64,000 bases of DNA from Isoetes taiwanensis (GCA_021234155.1 JAJEKV010000018.1:14330925-14394924); one strand, 5' to 3'; shown: positions 1 through 10,930, numbered from the stretch's first letter. The notes: generated by a model from the letters alone, not told the origin. Numbers and translations: made by a program.

Positions 1-1429
1 ACTTCATATGACATTTGTTTTGCAAATTTCCCTAGCCAAGACCCTTTTGCAAGTCCTTACCATTATGCCATGCCACTTGTATACTTTATGGAATATTCTT
101 GACCATTATGCCCAAGGACTTAGCATATTCCCAAAGAAAAATTAGGGTTGCCATTGCTAAAGTGATCCACCTCTTCAATTTTCTATAAGTGACCTTTTAA
201 AACCATGGCCTAGCTTTGCAAAAATAAAAAATACAAAGATATTCCATGGATATACGGGCAAAAATACGAAATCGTGATCGCTATTTTCGAGAAAATACAG
301 CCAAGAACCCTAAATTTCTGCTTCCACCTCGAATCTCGGCCGGATTTGGCACCAGAGCCCTCGGAATCTACCTATTTTGACCTTCCCACTCTTTATGAAC
401 CGAATAAACCCATCAATCAAGGCTAAGATTAAGCAAACATTTGAAAACTAAGATAAAACATGGGATTCGACAAAAGGATTTTCTTGAAGGCCCGAAGCGT
501 TTAAAACCTTACTGTGATCATTGCTGAGCATGACTGGAAGGATTTTGGAAGTCTCTGAGTAATCCCCGATCAAGTCACAAGAGATTTGGTTGGAAATTAT
601 CTATTGAAACTTTTTATTGACCTGAAGTTGATTTTGAAGTACTGAATTATTATTATCCAACATTATTATGATTGATTTACATTCCTATCAATGAAATTTG
701 ATGCCTATCTGAAGAAATTATCTCTGTTATGATCCTTTACAATTTTTCCTCTGTTCAAAATTTTATAGAAAATCCCTGAGTACTTTTGATTACCTTTGAT
801 CCATTTGCCATCAATCCTTGAAGCATCTGGAACCTATATGCCTTGAAAAATCCAAAAAATCCCACTCACAACTTGAGTTAGAAATTTTTGCACTCTGTTT
901 TGACTATTCTTGACTGTATTTTGCCAAATCCAGTCACAAAAATTACTTTTGCTTATCCAGATGACAATCTGACCATTTGCCTAGATTCCTTATCACCATT
1001 AAAGCACATTTGCTTTGGAGATTCTCAACAACTCGTCTGGCAACTCCAAAATTCCAATCTCTAATCACTGTTTTCAGATTTTGACTGCTATTGACCAAAT
1101 TTTGACTGCACTTTGAGCTCGAATAACTCACAAACTATATTTCTGACTTGGTCAGAAGCTTTACCATTGAGTACCTACATCTTTTCTGACTAAGTCTACA
1201 GTGGTTGACTCAAAAAATCGATTTGCATATCAATACCACAACTGTTTTGACAAAGGTGTCAATTTCTGGAAATGGGAAAGGTACAAAACTTCAAGTTTTT
1301 GGACTTATCATTGAAATTTGCTTGCATAGATTGATCACCTTAAGTGATCTGGAGGTTCTAACCCCAATTTGAGTGAAAGCTCAAGTTGGTTCCTTGTGGT
1401 TGATCCTTAAGCCAGGTTTAGGGTCAACA
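1..1429 (+). repeat. Element 1 5' LTR (5' end cut by window edge)
   Basis: This is the 3' three quarters of a long terminal repeat. It matches about 8,257-9,686, the 3' LTR of the same element, almost base for base. It ends in GGGTCAACA at 1,421-1,429, the CA end expected of an LTR, and a primer-binding site follows after a 3-base spacer. Near the end it carries a hairpin GATCAC/GTGATC (1,333-1,338 and 1,344-1,349) and a second inverted repeat at 1,364-1,373 and 1,380-1,389. The many short open frames in it are not genes. Differences from the 3' copy are mostly small indels and changes at CTG, so they may overstate its age. Confidence 0.93.
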
Positions 1430-1432
1430 TTT

Positions 1433-1450
1433 TGGAGGTTCTACCGAGAT
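1433..1450 (+). other. Element 1 primer-binding site (tRNA-Gln type)
   Basis: TGGAGGTTCTACCGAGAT lies three bases after the LTR end. It begins with TGG, the complement of a tRNA CCA tail. From memory, the rest complements the acceptor and T-arm 3' half of a eukaryotic tRNA-Gln. The same site follows the 5' LTR of elements 2, 3, 6 and 7 and, as a variant, element 4. Confidence 0.8.
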
Positions 1451-1910
1451 ATCTACCTGGATTTTCGAACTCATGGCTCCAAAACAAAAGTTTCCAGAGA
1501 GAAGGGAACCAATGGAAGATCGGGGAGACTTACGGAACCCTTTAGAGATAGACCTCTTCCCCTAATTTTGCAAGTGGATTACTTCAAAGCTTGCCTTATC
1601 AGTTTGAGTTGAATATGCCTATCCCATTGCCTACTTTTGATTCCAGCATGAGTGCTAATACCTTTCTAAAAGCCTTTGAAGACTATTACAGGGATTTTGG
1701 CTTCAAAAAAGGATGCAAGCTATCACAATTCGAAAAGTGTTTTAAAGAGGAAAGTGAAGCTGGTGCTTGGCTGACTTATGAGAAGCTTATGGGAACCACT
1801 TCTTGGGATGATCTTGTCACCAAGTTTTTGGACGAGGTTTGGAAAAGCGTCTTTGCTCCTAAAGACCTTGTTAATGAGTTGCAAAATTTCTCTATTTATG
1901 CGGTGAAAGT

Positions 1911-3410
1911 GTGAGCCATTATAAGGAGAGATTTAGTACCTTCATGAATAGATGCCAAAAGTTCAAGTCCTTTGTTCCCACACTCTTTTTGGTATCCTCC
2001 TTCATTAAAGGCTTATCTTCCAGACCAGAAATTCACAGGAAGCTTATCAAGATTCAAGCTGCAGAAGGTTTTGATTCCATCTACAAAGTTTTTGCCAAGA
2101 CCACTGAATTGACCAAAATGTTTTCTATTCTACCAGAAAAACACCATAGCTTTCATCATGATCCTTTTTACCCTGATGCCTTGATGGTCATTATGAATCT
2201 CACCATTGGTCCCTATTTATCTGTGCATAAAGAAAGAAAAAAAGAAGAAGCTGATTCTCAGATTTTTAGAAGTCAAGGCGGACTGACAAAGGTGATCGAG
2301 GCTTTAGCAGAGGTGACCAAACAACTTGTGGAGCTCAAGGCAAGCAGGGCAGGTAGAACTTACCCTGAATGTATTCATTGCAATAGAACTTCACATCCAG
2401 CTGACATTTGTTATTGGCAAATATGTCCTAAATGTAAAAAGAAAGGTCACTTTGGTAGAGAATGTCCAGTCTGTGCTTTTTGCAATGAAATTGGCCATAC
2501 TGACCTCAGATGCACTGTTAAAGAATATTTTGCCAAGCAAGAGAGGGAAAAGAAGTCTGAGGCAACTCCCCATGTAAGATTTGCAGAGCCTACTAGCTCT
2601 ATAAGGTTTGTACAAGCCACAGAGATGCCAAAGACTGAAGAAGTGATGGTGGTACAAACCAGAAGTATGGGAGATTCCCATAAACCTGCTGAGCCTACCA
2701 AGTTTGTTCCAGAGCATTTTAGGAGATCAGCACTGCCACCACCACCTGTTATAGAGGCCCCTCCTCAAGAAATAGCTCCACCTCCCCAACAAAAATATGG
2801 TAAGAAAGATCATGACCTTGATGAGTTGGATGTTTTACTAAAAAATTCTAAAGTAAGTGTGGACTTATTTACATTGTTAAAAATTGCACCTGGTTATAGG
2901 AAAAAGTTACTACAACAAACTACTTTTAGTGAAGCAGTAGCTTGTGTAGGTGTTGCTAATGCCACTAATCTTATTCTGGCCCAAAATGAAGAGGATCCAG
3001 GTGCCTTTATGTGCTCAGCAACTCTAGGAGGTTATTCTTTTTCCAATGTGTTGTTAGATGGAGGCTCACCTTTGAATATCATGCCATATCATGTTATGAA
3101 AAAATGTGGACTCGAGATAGATAAAAGGTCATCTGTCTTGTTAAAATCTTTTTCTAATGCTAAGATAGCACCAGTTGGAATTGTGACCAAGGTCCCTGTT
3201 AACACTGAAGGTATTGTTGTAGCTGCCAATTTTGTTGTTGTTGCTTTTGAAGATCTAGGAGAAGATACAGACATATATGATCTCTTGCTGGGAAGGAGGT
3301 GGATGGCTACAGTTGATGCTAGGCCAATCTGGTCTGAAGGGAGATGCACCATTTCAAATGGCACTCAAGTGGCCACAATCTACAATCAAGATGGTTCTTA
3401 TGGCTTTTAA
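1911..3410 (+). pseudogene. Element 1 Gag C-half, zinc knuckles and protease
   Basis: This is the longest open part of the element 1 Gag-protease region. It carries the Gag capsid segment (RKLIKIQAAEGFDSIYKVF), then three zinc knuckles of the form C-x2-C-x4-H-x4-C beginning CIHCNRTSHPADIC, CPKCKKKGHFGREC and CAFCNEIGHTDLRC. A charged, proline-rich linker follows, then an aspartic protease whose active loop reads LLDGGSPLNIMP. The frame stops just after SYGF, where intact relatives continue into the upstream RNase H. Its first ATG is internal, because a frameshift separates it from the true start at 1,473. Confidence 0.88.
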
Positions 3411-3698
3411 TGACGAGGTACATTTTATCAAAGAAATGCTTATAGAAGAACCACTAGGATCATATAGTCTAGCAACTCCTAGCACCAGGAAAATTGAGTT
3501 GATCCCTTTAATTAGAGAGTGTGCACTACCCTCTGAAGATGGCAGAAGAGGTTGTTTATGGTTTGATGGAGGAATATCAAAGAAATTGAATGTAGCTTCA
3601 TCTGCAGGCTATATTAAAAGATACCGCCAATAAACTTTTGGCCAAGGTAGGAAGAATTTTTCCCCAAATAACTTCTAATGCAGTGAGAATACAAGGCT

Positions 3699-4460
3699 TT
3701 GATTGCAGGTCTCCAAGAAGCTAGAGCTATGGATATTTCAATTATACATATCTATGGGGATTCACAATTAGTTTGCAGACAGGTAAATGGTGAATATCAA
3801 GCCAAGAATGCTGATATGGAGCTCCAGAGAAACCAGGTAATGGGAATGCTTGCTCATTTTACCTCTTGGGAAATTACTCATATCCCAAGGGAGCAGAATT
3901 GGGAAGCTGATGCTTTGTGCAGAGATACTCTGATGACTTATTTATCTGAGGGAGCTATACCAGAGGAAGATTTCGATGAGGATGAGGCTAAGGAGCTCTG
4001 TCCCATCCTAGTTATAAATGCATCCCAGGAAAAGGCAATCAATGAAGTTATAATCAACAAGCATGGCCAGGAAAGAACTCTGTTTGTGGGAGATCTTTTT
4101 GACACACAAAATAAGGAAGAGATCAATAAATTCTTTGAAGAGAGAAGTGATGTGTTTGCTTGGGATTATTCTGAGCTTATTGGTATCAAAGAGGAGGTAT
4201 GTCAATTTGAAATTAAAATTAAGGAGGGCTGTAAGCCTGTTTTCCAGAAGTTAAGAAGAATAAATGCTTCACTTTTAGATCTAATCAAAGATGAATTGCA
4301 TAAGATGTTGGATGCAGGTGTCATTGTAGAGATCATCAACCCCGAATGGGTATCCCGCATTGTTCAAAGTGGAAAAAAGAATGGAACTTTGAGAATTTGC
4401 ATAGATTATCGAGATTTGAACAAAGCCACTATAAAAGATTGTTATCCCTTGCCTTTTTGG
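3699..4460 (+). pseudogene. Element 1 upstream RNase H (C-half) and start of RT
   Basis: This open segment carries the second half of an RVT_3-type RNase H: GDSQLVCRQVNGEYQ with the third catalytic Asp, and the fourth Asp in EADALCR. A linker with TLFVGDL follows, then the RT fingers (GCKPVFQKLRRINASL and RICIDYRDLNKATIKDCYPLPF). The first half of the RNase H, with WFDGG, lies in another frame at about 3,555-3,610. RNase H therefore sits in front of RT in the polyprotein. The frame changes near 4,460, and the rest of RT is read in the next frame. Confidence 0.85.
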
Positions 4461-4593
4461 AAGAAATCCTATATGTCTTTGCAGGAAAAGACATGTACTC
4501 ATTTTTGGATGGTTTTTCGGGGTTTAACCAGATTAGTATCAAAGAGGAAGACCAGCCAAAGACTTCATTTATCACTCCTGGGGTACTTATGCT

Positions 4594-5121
4594 ATGAAAA
4601 GAATGCCATTTGGCCTAATGAATGCTCCAGCTACCTTCCAAAGAGCAATGGATGTCATTTTCAAAACCATGGCTGCTGAAGAATTTAGAGTGTATCCGGA
4701 TGACCTTTGCTTGGGTTCTCATGCTAATAATCATGTGGAATTGCTTGCAAAAAATCTGTTCTCTATGCGGGACTTCAGAGTCAATCTAAATCCAAAAAAA
4801 AATGCATCTTTTTTGCATCCAAAGGACAACTCTTGGGACATGAAGTATCCAGCCAAGGTATTCAAGTTGCTCAAGATAAAGTTGAAGCTCTCAAAAACTG
4901 GTACCTCCCAAGAATTTGAAGGGGTTAAGAGTTTCATTGGTATGACAAGTTTCCTTAGGATGTATATCCCAAATTTTGCTCATATCTTAAGTCCTATCTC
5001 TAAGTTGACCAGGATAGGGAAGTTTTCTAAATCTGAAAGCAAGCACATACCTATCACATGGACCCCAGAGTGCCAAGAAGCTTTTGACTTTCTTATTTTA
5101 TCCATATGTGAAGCTACTCTT
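4594..5121 (+). pseudogene. Element 1 RT palm and thumb
   Basis: The segment reads MKRMPFGLMNAPATFQRAMD, the usual RT motif before the catalytic box. The box itself is VYPDDL, where intact relatives have VYLDDL. It continues through a degraded LNPKK stretch to SFIGMTSFLRMYIPNFAH, the end of the Ty3-type RT. A stop at 5,122-5,124 separates it from the RNase H and integrase frame that starts a few codons later in the same frame. Confidence 0.85.
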
Positions 5122-5136
5122 TAAAAAAAACCAGAT

Positions 5137-6867
5137 TTGAGCCTGCCATTTGAGGTTTATATCACTGTTACTAAAAAGGCTATAGGTTTAGCCATTTTGC
5201 AGGATAAGCACACCATAGTTTTTGCAAGCAAGCAATGGTCTGCTCTTGAAGAAAGATATACTAGAATAGAAAAAAGTGCTGCTGCTCTCATGTTCCTCAT
5301 CAATAGGCAGGGGCATCTACTTCTGAAAAGCCAAGTTCAAGTTCATATGAAGCAAAATCCAATGGGATTGCTATTTGGTAAAGCAACTAATAAACCAAAG
5401 ATCCAGAGGTGGGCTTGTAAGTTGCAAAGTTATGATATTTCTGTAAAAGAGTTGCACTTGACACGAAATCCTAGCCTCTACTTGCCTTATATATTTTTTG
5501 ATCATGAGGATGAAATGAATATTACTGACACTTCGTTTGCAGTAGCACATTTGGAAGTAACTCAGGGAGGTCAAGCCCAAGGAGGATGGCAGCAACCTAT
5601 TAGGGATTTTTTGCAATATGGATTCACTTCTCCAAACCTCACTCCAAGTCAGAAAAGAAGACTTAAAGACAAGTGCAGACAATTCAAGCTAATAGAAAAT
5701 ATCCTATGCAAAGTCAACAGGGATGGAATCTTGCTGAGGTGTGTAAGTGAAGAAGAATCTGCCTTGATAATTAAAGAGATGCACAAAGGAATCTGTGGGG
5801 GACATTTTGCTGGGGATACCACTGCAAAAAAGATTCTCAGGTCTGGATATTATTGGCCTACTGTTTTTAGAGATTGCTATGAGGTTATAAAAACTTGCCA
5901 TCAATGTCAAATTTTTAGTAAAAGAATTTTATTGCCAGCTGCCTTAAATCCTATCATATCTCCAGGACCTTTTCAAATCTGGGGGCTAGATTATATTGGT
6001 CCTATTAATCCTTCCTCTGCAGGTCAACATCAACATATTATTGTGGCTACAGATTATTTCACTAAGTGGGCAGAGGCTATACCTTTGAGACAAGCTAATG
6101 CCCTCACAACTGCAAGGTTTTTACATGAATTTATTTGCTCCAGGTTTGGTATTCCCTTCCAGATACATTCTGATAGAGGTACCCCCTTTGTTAATGAAGT
6201 CATTGCTAATTTGTTGAGCATTTTGAAGGTCAAGCACACCAAAAGTTCTTCATATTATCCTCAGGGTAATGGACAAGCTGAAGCTACTAACAAAGTATTG
6301 AAAAATATCTTGCAGAAAACAGTGGAGATCAACAAAAAGGATTGGCATATCAAAATAGTGGACGCCCTTTGGGCTTATAGAGTCACTATCAAAACAGCTA
6401 CAAATCACACACCTTTCAATTTGGTTTATGGCATAGAGGCAGTTCTACCAGTAGAACTCGAATTACCTTCTTTGAGATTAGCTCACAAATTGTGTTTACC
6501 TTTTGAACATGCTCTACAGGAAAGACTGGATGCCCTGCTACATTTGGATGAGTACAGAATGGAAGCTGAGAACACAAACTTGTTGAAAAAGGCTAAAGAT
6601 CTGGCTGCATTCAAGGCTGCACACAAAATACAAGGCACTTTTAAAAAAGGGGAGCTTGTTCTCAAATGGAACAAGTCAAAGGAGGATTCAGCTGGCAAAT
6701 TTGACAACATTTGGGAAGGGCCCTTTGTAGTGTTGGATCCTGCAGGTACTAATTCTTATTGGTTACAGGAAGTTGCTTCAGGGATGCCATTGCCAAATCC
6801 TATCAACATCTTGCACCTGAAAAGGTATTGGGACCAGCATGCTTGCTTGTCCCTCTTCTTTTATTAA
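5137..6867 (+). CDS. Element 1 degenerate RNase H plus integrase, open frame
   Basis: This open frame of about 576 codons is the best preserved part of element 1. Its first 130 residues are the Ty3-type RNase H fold (LPFEVYITVTKKAIGLAILQ, then FASKQW and EKSAAALMFLI). The first catalytic Asp is replaced by Thr in ITVT and the third is missing in HMKQNPMG. Integrase follows, with HKGICGGHFAGDTTAKK and CHQCQ for the HHCC finger. The catalytic triad is in GLDYIGP, SDRGTPF and NGQAEATNK. The C-terminal GPF-like module is KFDNIWEGPFVV, and no chromodomain follows. It is the remnant of a polyprotein, not a free-standing gene. Confidence 0.9.
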   Translation: MSLPFEVYITVTKKAIGLAILQDKHTIVFASKQWSALEERYTRIEKSAAALMFLINRQGHLLLKSQVQVHMKQNPMGLLFGKATNKPKIQRWACKLQSYDISVKELHLTRNPSLYLPYIFFDHEDEMNITDTSFAVAHLEVTQGGQAQGGWQQPIRDFLQYGFTSPNLTPSQKRRLKDKCRQFKLIENILCKVNRDGILLRCVSEEESALIIKEMHKGICGGHFAGDTTAKKILRSGYYWPTVFRDCYEVIKTCHQCQIFSKRILLPAALNPIISPGPFQIWGLDYIGPINPSSAGQHQHIIVATDYFTKWAEAIPLRQANALTTARFLHEFICSRFGIPFQIHSDRGTPFVNEVIANLLSILKVKHTKSSSYYPQGNGQAEATNKVLKNILQKTVEINKKDWHIKIVDALWAYRVTIKTATNHTPFNLVYGIEAVLPVELELPSLRLAHKLCLPFEHALQERLDALLHLDEYRMEAENTNLLKKAKDLAAFKAAHKIQGTFKKGELVLKWNKSKEDSAGKFDNIWEGPFVVLDPAGTNSYWLQEVASGMPLPNPINILHLKRYWDQHACLSLFFY

Positions 6868-7772
6868 AAGGTTTAGAGATTTATAGTAGGTTTAAAGTAG
6901 TTAAATCAGTTGATTTTTAAGCACATTATTTCAGTAGATAGAACAGTTTGACTTTGAGCACATTACTCTAATAGAATTTGGTTCATGTTCCTAGGTTGAT
7001 CTGATCAGGTAATAGTGCAAATGATCTCAAGAACAGGGTTGATACTAATAATTACCAAGTGTCATATGCAGGAGCATCCTTCCTCCATCTTTATTCACCT
7101 GTCCTTAAGCATTCCTACCATCCATCCAGCCTCTTATTCTTGTTTTTCCATACCTTAACAAGCACTCTGCAAAATCACCTTCACCATCATAGCAGAGTTG
7201 CAAGGGTTTGAGACTAATTGGTTTATGTGTTTCCATGACAGGTGCACTCTTCTTCCATATTTTTTCATCTGTCTTAAGTAGCCCTACCTCCCATTTGAAC
7301 TCCTTATTCTTATTCTCATTCCCTAAAGAAGAAAAGCACTCTGCAATTCATCTTTACCATCACAGCAGAGTTGCACTTGTTGAAGATTAGGAGGAAGACA
7401 TATTTTCTTGTTTTGGCGAAGTTTCAAACACTTGCACACTCACTCCATTTCCATTTTACCACCACCTCACCATATACACACTCATTTTCTTTTCACTACG
7501 TATTCCATTCACAATCATTCCACCACCCTTCTTATGCCTTTTTATCCATATTATTCCCTCACCACATCCATACTTCCATACTCACACTCACTTCCACCTT
7601 TTTCTATCTATATTATTTCATCACCACATTCATACTCACTTCACCTCCACTTACATCTCACACTCTCATATCTCCACTTGGATACATTGGCACAAAGTTG
7701 AAGACCCCCCTAGTTATCCATTTCTGACATCACATGGCTGAGGGGACCAGCCTTTTTCTTGTTTTGGCGAGA
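6868..7772 (+). other. Element 1 3' UTR with repeated hairpin modules and CA/CT tract
   Basis: This stretch has no gene. Two copies of a module of about 170 bp contain the hairpin ACTCTGC/GCAGAGT, at 7,164-7,170 with 7,192-7,198 and at 7,338-7,344 with 7,365-7,371. A very G-poor C/A/T tract runs from about 7,430 to 7,690; open frames there are composition artefacts. The motif TTCTTGTTTTGGCGA occurs at about 7,407 and again just before the 3' LTR. Confidence 0.8.
7736..7752 (+). other. Polypurine-tract hairpin of element 1
   Basis: GGCTG and CAGCC flank the purine-rich loop AGGGGAC, about 20 bases before the 3' LTR. The same structure precedes every LTR start in the window. Taking AGGGGA as the plus-strand primer is inference: retroviral polypurine tracts normally touch the LTR, whereas TTTTGGCGAGA does so here. 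Confidence 0.55.
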
Positions 7773-9686
7773 TGTTGCCCCCAAAGGGCAACATGCTAAT
7801 TGTGGTCTATGCATTCAAACTAGGTCAATTTACTTTAGAAGACTAGGTCAAAGTTTGAAAGACCCTTGGCATTTAACATTGATATGGAGGTCAAAGGATG
7901 TTCCTTCTTCAGGTCAACAAGTGCTCGAGGTTCAAATTTACATGAGGTACTTTATTTGAGGTCAAAATGCTTAGTCAAAAAGTATGCTCTAGAAGATTCT
8001 GGGTTATGAAGTTTGGAAGACATTTTTTGAAGATTGGAAGTCAAAGAGTTTGGAAGACCCCATGGTGCTTGATTTTATCCCTTAGCCATTCTCATCCAAT
8101 CATTGTTCATATTCTATCTCTATCCATTGAGATTTTCTAGCCATTTCTTCCCACACCCATACCCTCCTTTTTGTTTACCCTTGCCTACCTTATTTTGCCT
8201 TACCCAAATTTTCCTTTCTCCATTACATCCACATTCCCCCATTGCCTCTATACTTTCTCACTTCATATGACATTTGTTTTTGCAAATTTCCCTAGCCAAG
8301 ACCCTTTTGCAAGTCCTTACCATTATGCCATGCCACTTGTATACTTTATGGAATATTCTTGACCATTATGCCCAAGGACTTAGCATATTCCCAAAGAAAA
8401 ATTAGGGTTGCCATTGCTAAAGTGATCCACCTCTTCAATTTTCTATAAGTGACCTTTTTAAAACCATGGCCTAGCTTTGCAAAAATAAAAATACAAGATA
8501 TTCCATGGATATACGGGCAAAAAATACGAAATCAGATCGCTATTTCGAGAAAATACAGACCAAGAACCCTAAATTTCTGCTTCCACCTCGAATCTCGCCC
8601 GGATTTGGCACGAGCCCTCGGAATCTACCTATTTTGACCTTCCCACTCTTTATGAACCAAATAAACCCATCAATCAAGGCTAAGATTAAGCAAACATTTG
8701 AAAACTAAGATAAAAACATGGGATTCGACAAAAGGATTTTCTTGAAGGCCCGTAAGCGCACAAACCTTCTTGTGATCATTCTTTGAGCATGACCGAAGGA
8801 TTTTGGAAGTCTCGAGTAATCCCCGATCAAGTCACAAGAGATTTGGTTGGAAATTATCTATTGAAACTTTTATTGACACGAAGTTGATTTTGAAGTCTTG
8901 AATTATTATTATCCAACATTATTATGATTGATTTACATTCCTATCAATGAAATTTGATGCCTATCTGAAGAAATTATCTCTGTTATGATCCTTTACAATT
9001 TTTCCTCTGTTCAAAATTTTATAGAAAATCCCTGAGTACTTTTGATTACCTTTGATCCATTTGCCATCAATCCTTGAAGCATCTGGAACCTATATGCCTT
9101 GAAAAATCCAAAAAATCCCACTCACAACTTGAGTTAGAAATTTTTGCACTCTCTGTTTTGACTATTCTTGATCAGTATTTTGCCAAATCCGGTCCACAAA
9201 AATTTTTGCTTATCCAGATGACAATCTGACCATTTGCCTAGATTCCTTATCACCATTAAAGCACATTTGCTTTGGAGATTCTCAACAACTCGTCTGGCAA
9301 CTCCAAAATTCCAATCTCTGATCACTGTTTTCAGATTTTGACTGCTATTGACCAAATTTTGACTGCACTTTGAGCTCGAATAACTCACAAACTATATTTC
9401 TGACTTGGTCAGAAGCTTTACCATTGAGTACCTACATCTTTTCTGACTAAGTCTACAGTGGTTGACTCAAAAAATCGATTTGCATATCAATACCACAACT
9501 GTTTTGACAAAGGTGTCAATTTCTGGAAATGGGAAAGGTACAAAACTTCAAGTTTTTGGACTTATCATTGAAATTTGCTTGCATAGATTGATCACCTTAA
9601 GTGATCTGGAGGTTCTAATCCCAATTTGAGTGAAAGCTCAAGTTGGTTCCTTGTGGTTGATCCTTAAGCCAGGTTTAGGGTCAACA
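7773..9686 (+). repeat. Element 1 3' LTR (1,914 bp)
   Basis: The LTR runs from TGTTGCCC to GGGTCAACA. Its first 21 bases form a hairpin (TGTTGCCC 7,773-7,780 with GGGCAACA 7,786-7,793), and its last 30 form another. The part from about 8,257 matches 1-1,429. Around 8,740-9,190 several CTG or CAG trinucleotides of the 5' copy are replaced by shorter or altered strings, which looks like consensus error. The target duplication cannot be checked, because the left end lies outside the window; the right flank begins ATGAT. Confidence 0.93.
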
Positions 9687-10373
9687 ATGATGTAATCTAG
9701 TCTACAATGTGCTTTTGATAAACAAGTTACCTTCAAATTTCGTTTTCACATTTTTGTTTTACCTTGCTTTGAAAGTTGAGTGCAAATTGAACTCGGATAT
9801 AACACCAAGGGTTGGATTTTCATTCATCTCAATATCACACAGTCATAAAATAGATTCCCAAGCTCTATAGTCTTGGGTACAGGATCAAAATAATCTTATA
9901 GCAAATAAGTTGGTAGCGTCCGGTAATCCACGGATTCTGAAGCTTGGAAGGCAGATTCAAGCAAGACTCATTCAAAACCGGTCTCAAAATGAGTGATCTT
10001 GATTAATTCATGCTCCCAAAGCCCTCGAAATTTCTCTATGAATAATTCCTCTTTTCATAATGCTCTGTTTCGGTCAGTTCTTGGCAAAATCGGCTGAATT
10101 CTTTGTCTTTTTTCTTAATTTGAGTGTTCTTGGCATGTATTAGATCTATTCGGGAGTATTTGGCTATGATTAGGTAGCTAATTCATTGACAAAATCCGGA
10201 TCTTGGCCTGACAAACTTTTAGGGTTCTTGAAATCTCGAAACCAAATATCCCACAGGCATTTTCTTCTCTGGCAGGTTGGGTATAAGTAGATAACTCTGA
10301 CGTGTTATATTAATAATTATGTGCTGTCTATACGTGATGTCTGGCCCATTGCCAGCTCACATGCCCGAAGGCA

Positions 10374-10381
10374 CCACGTGG
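10374..10381. promoter_or_regulatory. G-box-like CCACGTGG in family-3 LTR
   Basis: CCACGTGG is a palindromic G-box core followed by CAGGGGGAGA. The element 8 LTR has CCACGCGG followed by the same purine block at 57,125-57,142. G-boxes bind plant bZIP and bHLH factors. Placement in the U3 enhancer is inferred. Confidence 0.4.
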
Positions 10382-10559
10382 CAGGGGGAGACTGAATGGG
10401 ATGAGTGACTAGGCCGGGGGGTAGGTAGGATTTTTTTTTAACCTCGACACGATTCCCGAGAACTCAAAAATGAAGGTCAAAACAAGATCTTTTTTTAAAC
10501 TTCTTTTTTTGCACGGAATCTTTTTTGATGCCCTATGACATGGAAGAATCTTTTTTGCA

Positions 10560-10930
10560 AAAGGAATAGTTGGCTTTTTTAACTCAAAATGGGGCAAAAT
10601 ATGATGATGTGGCAAGTTGGTATGGTGAGTTGGCAAATGGAGGATGACATGGCAATATGAGATGATGATGTATCAAACAAGTTGGCAAAATGTCTTTTTC
10701 TAGTCAAAACTTTTTTGTGAGGTGGAAATGATGTGTGTTGGATGATGTAGAGGCATTAATGATGATGTGGCACAATGTAACGGTGACATGTCCTCCTAAG
10801 TGTCAAAATGACTTAGATCAAATTTTGAAAGAACGAATTTTTATGTAGGGTGACATGTATGTGATGACATGACAAGCTTGGTGGTAATGTGGATGGTGAT
10901 TTGGCAATTATGGTTGGTGACATGGATCAA
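10560..10930. repeat. Degenerate GATGATGTGGCA / GATGACATGGCA repeats in U3
   Basis: Short, spaced and imperfect copies of GATGA(T/C)(A/G)TGGCA recur through this stretch. A comparable set lies in the element 8 LTR at about 57,360-57,680, where some copies contain TGACGTG. These may be enhancer repeats; no gene is seen. Confidence 0.5.

Larger units (their letters stand above)
1473..6867 (+). pseudogene. Element 1 gag-pol, Ty3/Gypsy, frameshifted
   Basis: This is a single ancestral gag-pol frame from ATG at 1,473 (MAPKQKF) to TAA at 6,867. Frame changes fall near 1,590, 1,905, 3,400, 3,610 and 4,460, and stops at 3,410 and 5,122 break it further. Order along the strand is Gag core (about 1,600-2,300), three CCHC knuckles (about 2,370-2,515), protease with LLDGGSPLN (about 3,050), upstream RNase H (about 3,550-3,930), RT (about 4,240-5,110), degenerate RNase H (about 5,140-5,520) and integrase (about 5,770-6,850). 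The RT box reads YPDD instead of YLDD, a change that should kill polymerase activity. The element cannot be autonomous now. Confidence 0.92.

Noticed and set aside
1333-1349. Rho-independent terminator or bacterial operator at the GATCAC hairpin
   Set aside because: The context is a eukaryotic LTR; no U-tract follows, and the hairpin is better read as a U5 structure.
1373-1612. Separate small protein across the LTR/gag boundary
   Set aside because: It starts in U5 and runs across the primer-binding site in a shifted frame of gag; the true Gag start is the ATG at 1,473.
5137-6867. Endogenous caulimovirus or retrovirus instead of a retrotransposon
   Set aside because: Integrase with HHCC and D-D-35-E, paired LTRs and 5-bp target duplications are present; no movement protein or envelope frame is seen.
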